Shown here: positions 25,423-34,904 of the stretch, one piece after another
How the letters are laid out: every line of letters starts with the position of its first letter
Position numbering within the stretch: the first letter of the stretch is position 1
NCBI RefSeq assembly: GCF_041346925.1
Contig: NZ_CP166840.1
Span: 2,289,001-2,353,000, forward strand
Length of the DNA stretch: 64,000 nt
Source: Agaribacterium sp. ZY112
Lineage (GTDB): Bacteria > Pseudomonadota > Gammaproteobacteria > Pseudomonadales > Cellvibrionaceae
Direction: 5' to 3'
The notes under the pieces: model-generated
Database searches by the model: none
Told to the model about the DNA's origin: nothing
The model's input: only the letters and a program-made list of their open reading frames with translations
Program-made: the position numbers and the translations under genes

Positions 25423-27840
25423 ATGAATCACCCAAGTTCTTCGCAAGCTCATAGTAAAAGCAATCTTCAAACTAACTTGCCTGCAAGGTGTGTTGTAGAG
25501 GGGATGATACTGAGTCGCCATGTGCGAGAACGCGGTGCCAAGCTCTATCTTGAATTTTGGCTGCAGACGCAAAACGGCCCTTGCAAAGTACTGAGCACCT
25601 TGCAGAAAGACTTGTTTTTTATTCGGCAATTGGATCAAAAGCGAGCAGAAGCAGCATTAAATCAAGCCGGTCTTGCCTTTGAGTCTCGAGAGCTTGAGCT
25701 TAAGAGTTTTGAGCAAGAAGCGATGAGCGCTTTGTATTTTACTACGACAAAGTTGTGTTATCGCGCGCGAGAAGCACTTGAGGCTCAAGGTCTGCTGCTA
25801 TTCGAGAGTGATATCCGTCTACTCGATCGCTTTTTAATGGAGCGTTTTATCTATGGTTCTATGAAGGCCGAGGGGAGGGTGCTTAATGGTAAACGGTATT
25901 TGGAGCTAGTGGATGCTCGCTGTTCACCTTCATCTTATACCCCTCATTTTCGCAGTTTGAGTCTAGATATTGAGTGCAGTGAACAAGGGCAGTTGTTTTC
26001 TATTGGCCTAGCTGCTGCCAACTATCGCTGTGTGCTTATGATTGGTGAGTCCGAGGCCGATGCGCCAGAATGGATAACGTGGCTTGATAACGAAAAACAA
26101 CTGCTGTTGCAGCTGGTTCATAAAGTACAAGCCTATGACCCTGATTTAATCTTGGGTTGGAACGTCATTAATTTTGACATGCGTTTATTGCATAAGCGTG
26201 CAGAGCATCATCGAATGAAGCTGCGCCTAGGTCGTGATGGGGAACCGATGCACCTACGTGAGCGACGTGACGATGCTCGCCAAGTCTTTGTCACCATTCA
26301 CGGCCGTGTGGTCATTGATGGCATTGATGCACTTAAGTCGGCAAGCTATCACTTTGATAGCTTTAGTCTTGAGTTTGTAGCTCAGCAGTTACTGGGCAAG
26401 GGCAAGTTAAGTGAAGATGTTGATGATCGCTTGGCCGAAATTGAGCACGATTTTATCCACAATAAAATTAAGCTTGCCCGCTATAACCTACAAGATTGTG
26501 AATTAGTATTAGAGATATTAGAGCACTGTGATTTACTTAATTATTTAAGTTTGCGCAGCCAGCTAACCGGTTTGGAGTTACAGCGTATAGGTGGATCGGT
26601 TGCGGCGTTTATTAACGTCTATCTGCCTAAATTGCATCGCGCTGGATATATATCACCTAATCGTCCTGAAGGTGGTGGTTTAGCAAGCCCTGGTGGTTAC
26701 GTGATGGACAGCAAGCCCGGTCTTTACCGTAATGTGCTTGTTCTCGATTTTAAAAGCCTGTATCCAAGTATTATTCGTACTTTTTTAATTGACCCTCTTG
26801 GTTTGGTCGAGGGCCTAAAAAAGCCTGAAGAAGCTGTGCCTGGCTTTAAAGGGGCGTTTTTCAGCCGTGACTTACATTTTCTTCCAGCCATTATTGAACA
26901 ATTATGGCAAGCCCGCGATGAAGCGAAGCGAATCAATGATGCTGCTCGTTCGCAGGCCATTAAGATTCTGATGAATAGTTTTTATGGGGTGCTTGGTTCA
27001 GGCGGCTGCCCTTTTTACGATACGCGTCTGGCAAGCTCTATCACTATGCGCGGTCAAGCTATTATGCAAGAGACGGCTAAGTGGATAGAAGCAGAAGGTT
27101 ATGAGGTCATTTATGGTGATACGGATTCCACCTTTGTTTGGTTGCAGGGGGATTATGATCAAGAAAAATCAGCTAAAGTTGGGCTTAAGTTACAAGAAAA
27201 AATAAATCGCTTATGGCGTAAAAAATTAAAAGACGACTTTTCCCTAGATTGCGCTTTAGAGTTAGAGTTTGAAACCTATTTTAGCCAATTTTTAATGCCA
27301 ACAATTCGCGGTTCGAGCCAGGGGTCCAAAAAGCGCTATGCTGGTATTAAGCAAGGACCCAATGGTGAAGAATTAGTTTTTAAAGGCTTAGAAACAGTTC
27401 GATCGGATTGGACGCAATTGGCAAAGGACTTTCAAACTCAGCTTTATACACTGGTGTTCTCGGGACAAGATGTAGAGGCCTATGTACGCCAGAGTATAGG
27501 TGACACTTTGGCGGGTAAGAACGATGCAAAACTAGTCTATCGCAAACGTCTTCGTCGACGTTTAGATCATTATGTGCTTAGCTCACCACCGCAAGTGAAA
27601 GCCGCTCGCTATGCGGATCAACTCAATCAGGCTGCTGGCCACAAGTTGCGCTATCAGAACAAAGGTTGGATCAGTTACGTGCAAACCGTAAACGGCCCTC
27701 AGGCCTTAGAGCATCAACAAGGCCTTATTGATTATCAGCACTACATCGATAAACAACTACGACCTGTTGCTGACGGCATCTTGCCTTTTATTGGTTTGAG
27801 TTTTGATGAACTAGCTGAAGCCCAATTGGGTTTGTTTTAG
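25423..27840 (+). CDS. polB: DNA polymerase II (family B)
   Basis: An 805-residue damage-inducible, proofreading family-B polymerase (E. coli Pol II has 783 residues). The exonuclease domain shows Exo I as LDIECS near residue 183, Exo II as LGWNVINFDMRLL and Exo III as YNLQDCELV. The polymerase domain has motif A DFKSLYPSIIRTF, motif B KILMNSFYGVLGS and motif C YGDTDSTFVW. All catalytic carboxylates are present, so the enzyme should be active. It starts 24 bp after the DUF2797 gene. I see no LexA box immediately upstream of the pair. Confidence 0.96.
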   Translation: MNHPSSSQAHSKSNLQTNLPARCVVEGMILSRHVRERGAKLYLEFWLQTQNGPCKVLSTLQKDLFFIRQLDQKRAEAALNQAGLAFESRELELKSFEQEAMSALYFTTTKLCYRAREALEAQGLLLFESDIRLLDRFLMERFIYGSMKAEGRVLNGKRYLELVDARCSPSSYTPHFRSLSLDIECSEQGQLFSIGLAAANYRCVLMIGESEADAPEWITWLDNEKQLLLQLVHKVQAYDPDLILGWNVINFDMRLLHKRAEHHRMKLRLGRDGEPMHLRERRDDARQVFVTIHGRVVIDGIDALKSASYHFDSFSLEFVAQQLLGKGKLSEDVDDRLAEIEHDFIHNKIKLARYNLQDCELVLEILEHCDLLNYLSLRSQLTGLELQRIGGSVAAFINVYLPKLHRAGYISPNRPEGGGLASPGGYVMDSKPGLYRNVLVLDFKSLYPSIIRTFLIDPLGLVEGLKKPEEAVPGFKGAFFSRDLHFLPAIIEQLWQARDEAKRINDAARSQAIKILMNSFYGVLGSGGCPFYDTRLASSITMRGQAIMQETAKWIEAEGYEVIYGDTDSTFVWLQGDYDQEKSAKVGLKLQEKINRLWRKKLKDDFSLDCALELEFETYFSQFLMPTIRGSSQGSKKRYAGIKQGPNGEELVFKGLETVRSDWTQLAKDFQTQLYTLVFSGQDVEAYVRQSIGDTLAGKNDAKLVYRKRLRRRLDHYVLSSPPQVKAARYADQLNQAAGHKLRYQNKGWISYVQTVNGPQALEHQQGLIDYQHYIDKQLRPVADGILPFIGLSFDELAEAQLGLF

Positions 27841-28087
27841 TACGTGGGCTAGAAGTGAGGGGGTAAAATTATGCTTAAGGGTATATCGACACAGGTTTAT
27901 TTTTATGGATGTGCCTCCTGGCGACAGCTTTTGATTTCGGTTAAATAATCTTTTTATTTGATTGGTTATTTGTTGAAATATGGCGTGATAAAAAACCCAT
28001 TTTGTTTTTTTTACCTGTAGTATTCTTTTCGGCTCAGAGGGTTCTGGGCTTTGTCGTCAATTATGTTTTTCAATAAAAGGATTTAGT

Positions 28088-28438
28088 ATGAATATTATAT
28101 GTAAAGTAGGGTCGGTAATGATGATGTCTGTTTTAAGTGTGTCAGCACTTGCCGCAACGGAAACGTTTACTAATCCTACCGTGTGGGCTATTGATTCCTC
28201 AAATAATAATACCGTTATCGCTGGCCTTTTCCCTCAAACTGATATCGTTCACAAGTTTTGTCGTGATGAGGGTTACAATAAAGCCACTTTTACAGGGATG
28301 CAGACAAAATTCTCCGATAAAGCTGGTTTTGGTAATGTTGCAACTCAAGTGATTCGTAATGAATTTTACTCGACGCGTATTACTCATGGTATGCCTTACT
28401 CTTTTCCTGTGGTAACTAAAATAAAATGTATTGACTAG
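28088..28438 (+). CDS. small secreted protein of unknown function
   Basis: A 116-residue protein with a clear AAAAGGA ribosome-binding site and a signal peptide of about 22 residues (cleavage after ALA). The mature part has two Cys (C58 and C114) that could form one disulfide. It has no charged repeats or motif I recognise. It stands alone between polB and the convergent phoD gene. Periplasmic or secreted location is inferred from the signal peptide. Confidence 0.7.
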   Translation: MNIICKVGSVMMMSVLSVSALAATETFTNPTVWAIDSSNNNTVIAGLFPQTDIVHKFCRDEGYNKATFTGMQTKFSDKAGFGNVATQVIRNEFYSTRITHGMPYSFPVVTKIKCID

Positions 28439-28638
28439 TGATGTTTTTGAGGGGGCTTAAAACTATGCCCTCTCTTTAATTTACCTTGTTATGATTGTCT
28501 GTTAGTGTGGGTTCTAGGCTTTTTATATTGTTTAAACACTCTAGCTCGCTTTATTTACTGTGGCTGTGAAGTTTATTTATTCTTGTATTCTAAACCACGG
28601 TGCGACCGACACTGTACTGCACCGGCCGCACAGTTATC

Positions 28639-30381
28639 TTAACTACTTTGCAACATGTTTTCTCCAGCCTCCACTTCCATTGTGTAGCTGCTTTCCACCT
28701 TTAGGTTGTAGTTTGTTGATAAGATAGTATCGACATAAATCCACTCTGTTTGTGTTTTGTCTTCTGTAAAGGTCATAACTGCAAAACCTCGGTCATACAT
28801 ATTGTTGTAATGCAGGTCATCGATAAGTAGGTTTAGACCTTGAGATAATCCTGAGGCTGCCTCTTCGTCAAGGTCGAGGTAGTCTTCAAGACCGGGCGAG
28901 CTTACGGATGCAACCGCGTATTCGACGCCGACAGCCTCTCCATCTTGGTTTTTAAGGTTGTTTGCCCAAGCGTTATGGGTGTCACCTGCAATCACTACGA
29001 GGTTTTTATTAAGAGCGTTTGTCGTTGCATAAATGACTTCTCGCTCATACTGATATCCATCCCAAGCATCTAAGTTGTAGGGCGCTGCAGCGTTAAGGCG
29101 CGCAAGCTCTAAATCGCTTAGGCTGGGGTCGTTGTTAAGCATACGAGCTTTAATGGAAGACAGCTCCGTTAACAGTTCACTGGTATCGTTATTACCAAGT
29201 TGAAGCAGTAGCTCTAAAGGTAAATTCATTTTCCCCATCAATACTTGCTGGCCGAGAACCTGCCATGTCGCGCTTGATGAGCTGAGTTCCGTTTGCAGCC
29301 ACTGTAGCTGCTCGGCACCAAGCATGGTGCGATTGTCATCCGCAACGGCTGCGGCAAAGCTGGTGCTATTAAAGCTGCCGTCACTGTTAAAGAAGCTTGA
29401 ATCTGTATAGCTCAGTTGTTTGGATCTTCCGCTTAGACGCGTATCTAGCATCATTAAGTTCACTAATGAACCCCACTGAAAGCTTCTGTGAATGGTGCTG
29501 TTATCGCCACTGCTGGCTGGACGAATGGGCATCCACTCAAAATAGGCTTGCAGTGCATTGCGCTTGCGTTCACTAAAGTCACCTTCTGTTTCTGGGCTGT
29601 GATTTTCTGCACCGTCGATGTAAGTATCGTTTGCCACTTCGTGATCATCGGGGATAACGATCATGGGGACAACGGCATGCAGTGCGCTTAAGCCTAAATC
29701 GCTGCGGTAGAGCGCATAGCGCTTGCGGTAATCTTCAAGCGTTAATAGTTCGACATCATTATCCTTAGGCAACGCGCGACCTATGTTCTCGGCGTTTTCC
29801 GTGGCGTATTCACCCATGCGATATTCGTAAATGTAGTCACCTAAATGTATGGCGGCATCTAGGTCGAGCATGTTCACCGCTTCAGAGTAGGCATTAAAGT
29901 AGCCGGCGGTGTAGTTGGAGCATGAGAACAGGGCAAGCTTAACTTGGCTGACCTCGGTGTTTGTCTCTGGCAGTGTTTTGGTATGCCCTGTAATGGATGT
30001 CATACCGTTTGATTTGAAGCGGTAATAATAATCTGTGGCGGGGCTTAAATTAATGGCGTCGACTTTTAATGTGAAGTCGGAATCTTCAGACACCTTAGAC
30101 TGGCCATTATGAGTGATGTTCATAAAATCCGGGTCGGTGGCAAGCTCATAGTTTACGGTTAAGCTGTGGTTTTTGTTCTCATCTTTAGGTTTTGCTCGTG
30201 TCCATAAAATGACTTTATCTGATTTTGGGTCACCGCTTGCAACGCCGTGAGTAAAACTCATGTCGATGGTTTTTTCATTGTCACCATCTAAATTACAGGC
30301 ACTCAAGCCTCCCATTACCGTTACAGAGCCTAAACTCAAGGCTGAATACTTTAGCAAATCTCGGCGATTAATCTTGCTCAT
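28639..30381 (-). CDS. phoD: PhoD-family alkaline phosphatase/phosphodiesterase
   Basis: A 580-residue exported metallophosphoesterase that releases phosphate from organic phosphate esters. The start is set at the ATG at 30381 because it gives a twin-arginine signal (INRRDLLKYSALSLG) followed by a lipobox-like LSAC. The longer frame to 30432 puts the signal too far inside. An N-terminal beta domain (THGVASGDP...VILWTRAKP) precedes the metallophosphoesterase core with FSCSNYTAGYFNAY, HLGDYIYEY, IPDDHEVANDT and the C-terminal VIAGDTHNAWA. These match PhoD from Bacillus. Tat export fits metal loading in the cytoplasm. Regulation by phosphate is expected, but I see no clear Pho box. Confidence 0.9.
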   Translation of the reverse strand: MSKINRRDLLKYSALSLGSVTVMGGLSACNLDGDNEKTIDMSFTHGVASGDPKSDKVILWTRAKPKDENKNHSLTVNYELATDPDFMNITHNGQSKVSEDSDFTLKVDAINLSPATDYYYRFKSNGMTSITGHTKTLPETNTEVSQVKLALFSCSNYTAGYFNAYSEAVNMLDLDAAIHLGDYIYEYRMGEYATENAENIGRALPKDNDVELLTLEDYRKRYALYRSDLGLSALHAVVPMIVIPDDHEVANDTYIDGAENHSPETEGDFSERKRNALQAYFEWMPIRPASSGDNSTIHRSFQWGSLVNLMMLDTRLSGRSKQLSYTDSSFFNSDGSFNSTSFAAAVADDNRTMLGAEQLQWLQTELSSSSATWQVLGQQVLMGKMNLPLELLLQLGNNDTSELLTELSSIKARMLNNDPSLSDLELARLNAAAPYNLDAWDGYQYEREVIYATTNALNKNLVVIAGDTHNAWANNLKNQDGEAVGVEYAVASVSSPGLEDYLDLDEEAASGLSQGLNLLIDDLHYNNMYDRGFAVMTFTEDKTQTEWIYVDTILSTNYNLKVESSYTMEVEAGENMLQSS

Positions 30382-30948
30382 TGATGTTTCCCGTACCTTT
30401 TCACTACTAAAAAGGCTTAGGCTAGGGTACATATATGAAAGCGGGGTGACGGTTCTAAGACAGTTTTAATGCAGTGTGGGGCTGCTGACTCTGCCTAAAC
30501 GTTCTATCTTCGACTCTCAATAATCGTGATTTAGGGCTGTGTTTTCTAGCCGTTTTAAAGGGTTAAGGCCTGTCGTCATTATTGAGTTTGTCGCACTGTT
30601 AAAATCTATGTATGAGTATATTTATAAGGTAATAGTTGAGTTTTATTGAGATGTGCATCATGAAATAGCATCTGAGTCTTGGCGTAAATTTAGTATATTT
30701 GTTAGCTTGAATTATGGCCGTCTATACAAAAGTTATTCTTAATAAATGTGATGCCTTGTTATTTCTTTTTTATACTTAAAAATTGACTTTTATTAAAAAT
30801 CATAAGCTTTTGTGTTAATGGTTTTAATCTGTGGCTTGTTGTTGTCGTTTTGTGATGTTGGTCGCGCTTTAATTAACGACCTATTGTTTGGTTGAAGTTT
30901 TTTGGGGTTTTCCAATCCGTAGGTCTGATATGGAAACTCTTAATTACT
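30382..30948. other. AT-rich divergent promoter region
   Basis: About 570 bp between the divergent phoD and GH42-like genes. No gene and no convincing palindrome or promoter pair was found. Its AT-richness fits a regulatory region. Confidence 0.5.
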
Positions 30949-33900
30949 ATGAAACCGATTACAAAATATCTTTGTTGTTTGTGTTTGGCTGTGCTTTCTT
31001 TCCCTAGTTGGTCTTGGGATGGTGCGACCGATACTAATTCTTGGCAGCAATTAAGAACAAGTGTTCAATCAAAAAGAAGCCAGCTTCAGTCATTGCTTGA
31101 TCGAGCCGAAGGTGAGGGCCTTGATGTTGCTCGAGCTCGGGTCTCATTAGAAACAATTGACTTGTTCTATAGCGTCACTGAATGGGATTTTAATAATCAA
31201 GATGTTCTACAAGAGTACACCGAGAAATGGCCGGTTAGTCAGGTCTATAGTGCTAATGACTATAAGAAGATTCCATTTGAACAGTTAGAGGACTGTTTAG
31301 AAATTGCAAACTATGCCATTAACGAATTAAACCGTCAGTTAAGTAATGAACTTCGATTTACTCGTTCTGTTGATCTTTATAGTGGTCACAAAATCATTGA
31401 AAATGGCAACTTCACTCAAGATGGAAAAGCCGTTTTTCCTTATAGTGTAATTGGCGGTATTAGCTCAGAGTATAATTCTTTCGGCGGTCATATGTCGTCG
31501 TATCACTATTTGAATCAATTACTAAGTAATCTGAATCCGGCAACATGGATAAAGAACCGCGCAGTAGAACGTGTTACTACTGCAAATCAGGATTTTCTTA
31601 CGCCCTATGTTCAGTTCCATGGCCACGCAGGCGCGTTGCGTGATTGGATGTTGGATGGCCCGTATGACATCGTAGAGGCCTATAGTCCAAGGAAAATCTA
31701 TAAAGGCGGTCGAAATTTTGTTAATTATGATATTAACAATCCCCATATACAGGGCTGGTTAAAAGCCTTAAATACAGTGATGGCGTCCTCCATTGCTGAT
31801 GCTAACGACGCATCAAACGGTCCTCCAGTTATTCATATCTTGGCAAACGAACCTCATTTTTCTGTTAGAGAAAATGGCTGGCGTGTTGATGTGGGTGGTT
31901 TTACGGAGAACATGGAAAATGGGTTTCGTGAGTGGTTAAAAAATAAATATGGAACAATTGCTAATTTAAATAGAGCACACAGAACTAATTATTCAAGTTT
32001 TGACCAGTATAGCTTTAGCTTCCCTGTTGCTGAGTCGTTACAGGGTTCTCCTCAGTATTTTGAATTGATTAGTTACAACCTGGACCGTGTCAATCACTTC
32101 TTTACTACACAGGCGAATACGGTAAAAGGGCAGGACCCTTCCGCGCTGATGAATATTAAGTTATTGGGTGGTACTTTGGTGTCGAATATGGCTGGTGGTA
32201 TTGACTTCGAATACCTGACCAATTTGATGGATGTTACTGGTTCGGACTTTGAATCCACGCCAGATTCAGCTGTTTTTGTTGGCAATTCGCCTGATCGTAT
32301 CGCAACAGATAGTTGGTTGGCGAATTATTCTTTTTATTGGTCTATCGGCACTCAGTTTTTGGATTACACCAAAAGTTTAAAACCCAATGCGCCTCACTAT
32401 AATTCTGAGTGGCATGGTTTTGATACGGGTGGTTGGCGAGACCTAGATATGAGTCGCGATTATGTGAATGCCTCTTTTTGGACGCATCACGCTCACGGCT
32501 TAGATTTTACGGAGGCTTGGGCTTGGCTTCGTGAAGAAGATGGCAAGTTAAAAGAGGCGGGTGCGATAGGGGGCTTATCGACACTCCCTGTCGCTCTGGA
32601 TCAGTTTGGCAGAACCATGCGGGAAATTAATAATCATGCAGAGGCTGTTGCAGCCATTGCTGGGCAAGAGCGATTTGCTCATGTGTATTTGTCGAGAGAT
32701 TCAGCGATTCAAACGAATCAGATGAATAAAGACGGTCAGATCGTTTACGAAGCGCTTAAGTTGCTTAACTATGACGTTGGGGTCGCGACAAAAAATAACA
32801 TAAATGAACTTGATCCTGCTAAAGATTTTATTGTTATTCCGCCGACTGAGTTTTTGTCTTTGCAAGAGATTAACCGATTAAAAAGCTTTCAGAACTCAGG
32901 TGGAAGGCTCATTGCTTATGAGCGCTCTGGTGAGCCCTTTGCAATGAAGAATGAGCTTGGTATTAGTCGTTCGGCTTCAAATATCAGCCCTTATCGAAAA
33001 TTGGCATTTAGCGGTAACCCTTTTGCCATGGCCGATGAGCTTGAGTCTCTAACAGAGGATCGCGCGCCTGCTCCGGTTATCCCTTATGAAACCTATAATG
33101 GTCAAAATTTAGCGCGTAGAGGTATTCTGATTAAGCAGGCCCTTAATGAGAGTACAGGTCATGTCGACATATTTTTGGTGAATGTATCGAAATACTATTT
33201 AACAGCTGACTTCAGTAAAACAGAGGAAGGTCAAAGCTGGGATTTCTTTGATCAAATTAATGGTGTTAATGCAGACCGGAAAGTGTTGATTAAACCTATG
33301 GGGGTTCACTTACTTAGAGCGACATCTGCAGATGGATCGAACTCCGGACCTTCGGATGGTGATTCAGTGAATGGCACTAACCTTGCGTTGAATAAGCCCG
33401 CAACTCAGTCAAGTAATTACAATAATAACTTTCCAGCGTCTAAGGCTGTAGATGGTCTTAGTACGGGTGATGCGGGTGATTTTAACCATACCCTTAGTGA
33501 AGCAAATCCGTGGTGGCAAGTCGACTTAGGGGCAGTATCGACTATTTCGACTATAGAAATTTATAACCGTACTAATTGTTGTTCCAATCGATTAAGCAAT
33601 TTCCATGTTTTGGTTTCTGACGTGCCTTTTACTTCTACTAACTTAAATAGCTCTATGAATCAGGCTGGTGTTGGCAATTATCACGTGGCTGGTCAGGCGG
33701 GAAGTCCAAGTTCATTGAATATTAATCGAACGGGGCGTTATGTGCGTGTGCAACTTGCTGGAACAGGCATACTTAATATTGCTGAGGTGGTTGTTAACGG
33801 ATCACAGAGCCAAGTTGTGCATATGAAAAAACGCAATGCCTCCTCTTTTGCAATGGATGGGCGCACAGGAGGGGCTAACAATCAGAATGTTCATTTGTGG

Positions 33901-34677
33901 TCAGCTTCGCTTGCGAACGTTAATCAAAACTGGAACGAAATTAATCGAGGTGGTGGTTACTTTTCTTATCAAAAGTTGAATACGAACTACTGCCTAGACG
34001 GCGGTAACGGTGGTGCTAATGGTCAGAATGTTATTCTGTGGACTTGCAGTGACAGCAATCAAAATCAGCACTGGCGCAAAGTAAGTGTTGGTGCAGACAG
34101 TTATCGATTGGAAAAACGCAATGCAGCAGGCTTCTCTATTGATGGAGGCAACTCAGGAGCCAGTGGGCAAAATGTGTATTTATGGGCAAGTAATGATAAC
34201 AACCAAAACCAGCATTGGACGTTTTCGAACAGTGGATCAGGTTCAGGTGGATCTAACCCTAGCGTTAACCCTACGACGCTTACTATTCAAGCTGATAGCT
34301 TCAGAAATACAGGAGGTAGTTATGATGACGCCTCCTATGGAGGGCTTGGAATAGGGGTGAGTACAACGGGTGGTGCGATTCATTTTGTTAACGGTGGTGA
34401 TTGGGCTGAATATGAAATCAATGTTCCTGCAAGTGGGCAGTATGAGGTGGTTTATTCTATATCAACCCCACTTGATGGAACTACCGTGCAAATGTCAGCA
34501 GGTAGTAGTTCGGTGACGACGAATGTGTCAAATAATGGCAGTTGGGAAAACTATGTTGAACTTGTGGCCTCCTCGAAAATCACGTTAAACGCAGGGATAC
34601 AAACCATACGTTTACAAGCTGGTACAAATGACTGGCAGTGGAATATGAAGCAATTTACCTTACGTGTGCCGCTTTAA
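30949..34677 (+). CDS. secreted GH42-like glycoside hydrolase with CBM32, CBM13 and CBM6 modules
   Basis: A 1242-residue secreted enzyme. The ATG at 30949 gives a good signal peptide ending at SWS; an in-frame TTG at 30892 does not. After an N-terminal helical region, a clan GH-A barrel carries probable acid/base E301 (LANEPHF) and nucleophile E487 (YNSEWHG), 186 residues apart, as in GH42 rather than GH86. A Rossmann-like middle domain (IVIPPTEFLSLQEI) follows, as in GH42. The C-terminus has CBM32/F5-8C (about 810-950), a ricin-type CBM13 with three repeats (955-1085, QNxHW) and CBM6 (1107-1242). GH50-like agarase is an alternative. A galactan such as agar or porphyran is the inferred substrate. 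Confidence 0.82.
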   Translation: MKPITKYLCCLCLAVLSFPSWSWDGATDTNSWQQLRTSVQSKRSQLQSLLDRAEGEGLDVARARVSLETIDLFYSVTEWDFNNQDVLQEYTEKWPVSQVYSANDYKKIPFEQLEDCLEIANYAINELNRQLSNELRFTRSVDLYSGHKIIENGNFTQDGKAVFPYSVIGGISSEYNSFGGHMSSYHYLNQLLSNLNPATWIKNRAVERVTTANQDFLTPYVQFHGHAGALRDWMLDGPYDIVEAYSPRKIYKGGRNFVNYDINNPHIQGWLKALNTVMASSIADANDASNGPPVIHILANEPHFSVRENGWRVDVGGFTENMENGFREWLKNKYGTIANLNRAHRTNYSSFDQYSFSFPVAESLQGSPQYFELISYNLDRVNHFFTTQANTVKGQDPSALMNIKLLGGTLVSNMAGGIDFEYLTNLMDVTGSDFESTPDSAVFVGNSPDRIATDSWLANYSFYWSIGTQFLDYTKSLKPNAPHYNSEWHGFDTGGWRDLDMSRDYVNASFWTHHAHGLDFTEAWAWLREEDGKLKEAGAIGGLSTLPVALDQFGRTMREINNHAEAVAAIAGQERFAHVYLSRDSAIQTNQMNKDGQIVYEALKLLNYDVGVATKNNINELDPAKDFIVIPPTEFLSLQEINRLKSFQNSGGRLIAYERSGEPFAMKNELGISRSASNISPYRKLAFSGNPFAMADELESLTEDRAPAPVIPYETYNGQNLARRGILIKQALNESTGHVDIFLVNVSKYYLTADFSKTEEGQSWDFFDQINGVNADRKVLIKPMGVHLLRATSADGSNSGPSDGDSVNGTNLALNKPATQSSNYNNNFPASKAVDGLSTGDAGDFNHTLSEANPWWQVDLGAVSTISTIEIYNRTNCCSNRLSNFHVLVSDVPFTSTNLNSSMNQAGVGNYHVAGQAGSPSSLNINRTGRYVRVQLAGTGILNIAEVVVNGSQSQVVHMKKRNASSFAMDGRTGGANNQNVHLWSASLANVNQNWNEINRGGGYFSYQKLNTNYCLDGGNGGANGQNVILWTCSDSNQNQHWRKVSVGADSYRLEKRNAAGFSIDGGNSGASGQNVYLWASNDNNQNQHWTFSNSGSGSGGSNPSVNPTTLTIQADSFRNTGGSYDDASYGGLGIGVSTTGGAIHFVNGGDWAEYEINVPASGQYEVVYSISTPLDGTTVQMSAGSSSVTTNVSNNGSWENYVELVASSKITLNAGIQTIRLQAGTNDWQWNMKQFTLRVPL

Positions 34678-34704
34678 TCATCATCAATAGTCTGACTTTT
34701 CTGT

Positions 34705-34731
34705 AGCCCTATTTACATAGGGCTTTTTTTT
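34705..34731 (+). terminator. intrinsic terminator of the GH42-like gene
   Basis: AGCCCTAT and ATAGGGCT form an 8-bp stem with a 4-nt loop, followed by a run of T (eight in a row counting the stem edge). It lies 28 bp after the stop codon. Confidence 0.92.
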
Positions 34732-34858
34732 GACACGCACTTTAAATAGATTTCAGTGCTTAACCGTGTTTACTTATGTGAGTATGGTTAATGCGCTGAG
34801 ACATACTTTTATTTGTTATACAAAACAGGGGGGCAAAAGATTCAACTTTATCTCACAG

Positions 34859-34891
34859 CGTAGATTGGCACTTATATTGTGCCAATCTACG
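34859..34891 (-). terminator. 13-bp perfect hairpin after the GH16-like gene
   Basis: CGTAGATTGGCAC and GTGCCAATCTACG are perfect arms with a 7-nt loop, 14 bp downstream of the GH16-like stop. No T-run follows on the minus strand, so it may stabilise the mRNA end rather than terminate by itself. Confidence 0.6.
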
Positions 34892-34904
34892 TTATTGTCA
34901 GTGA

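Noticed and set aside
30949..34677. GH86 beta-agarase/porphyranase
   Set aside because: The spacing of the two candidate catalytic Glu residues (186) and the Rossmann-like middle domain fit GH42 better. I keep GH50 as an open alternative.
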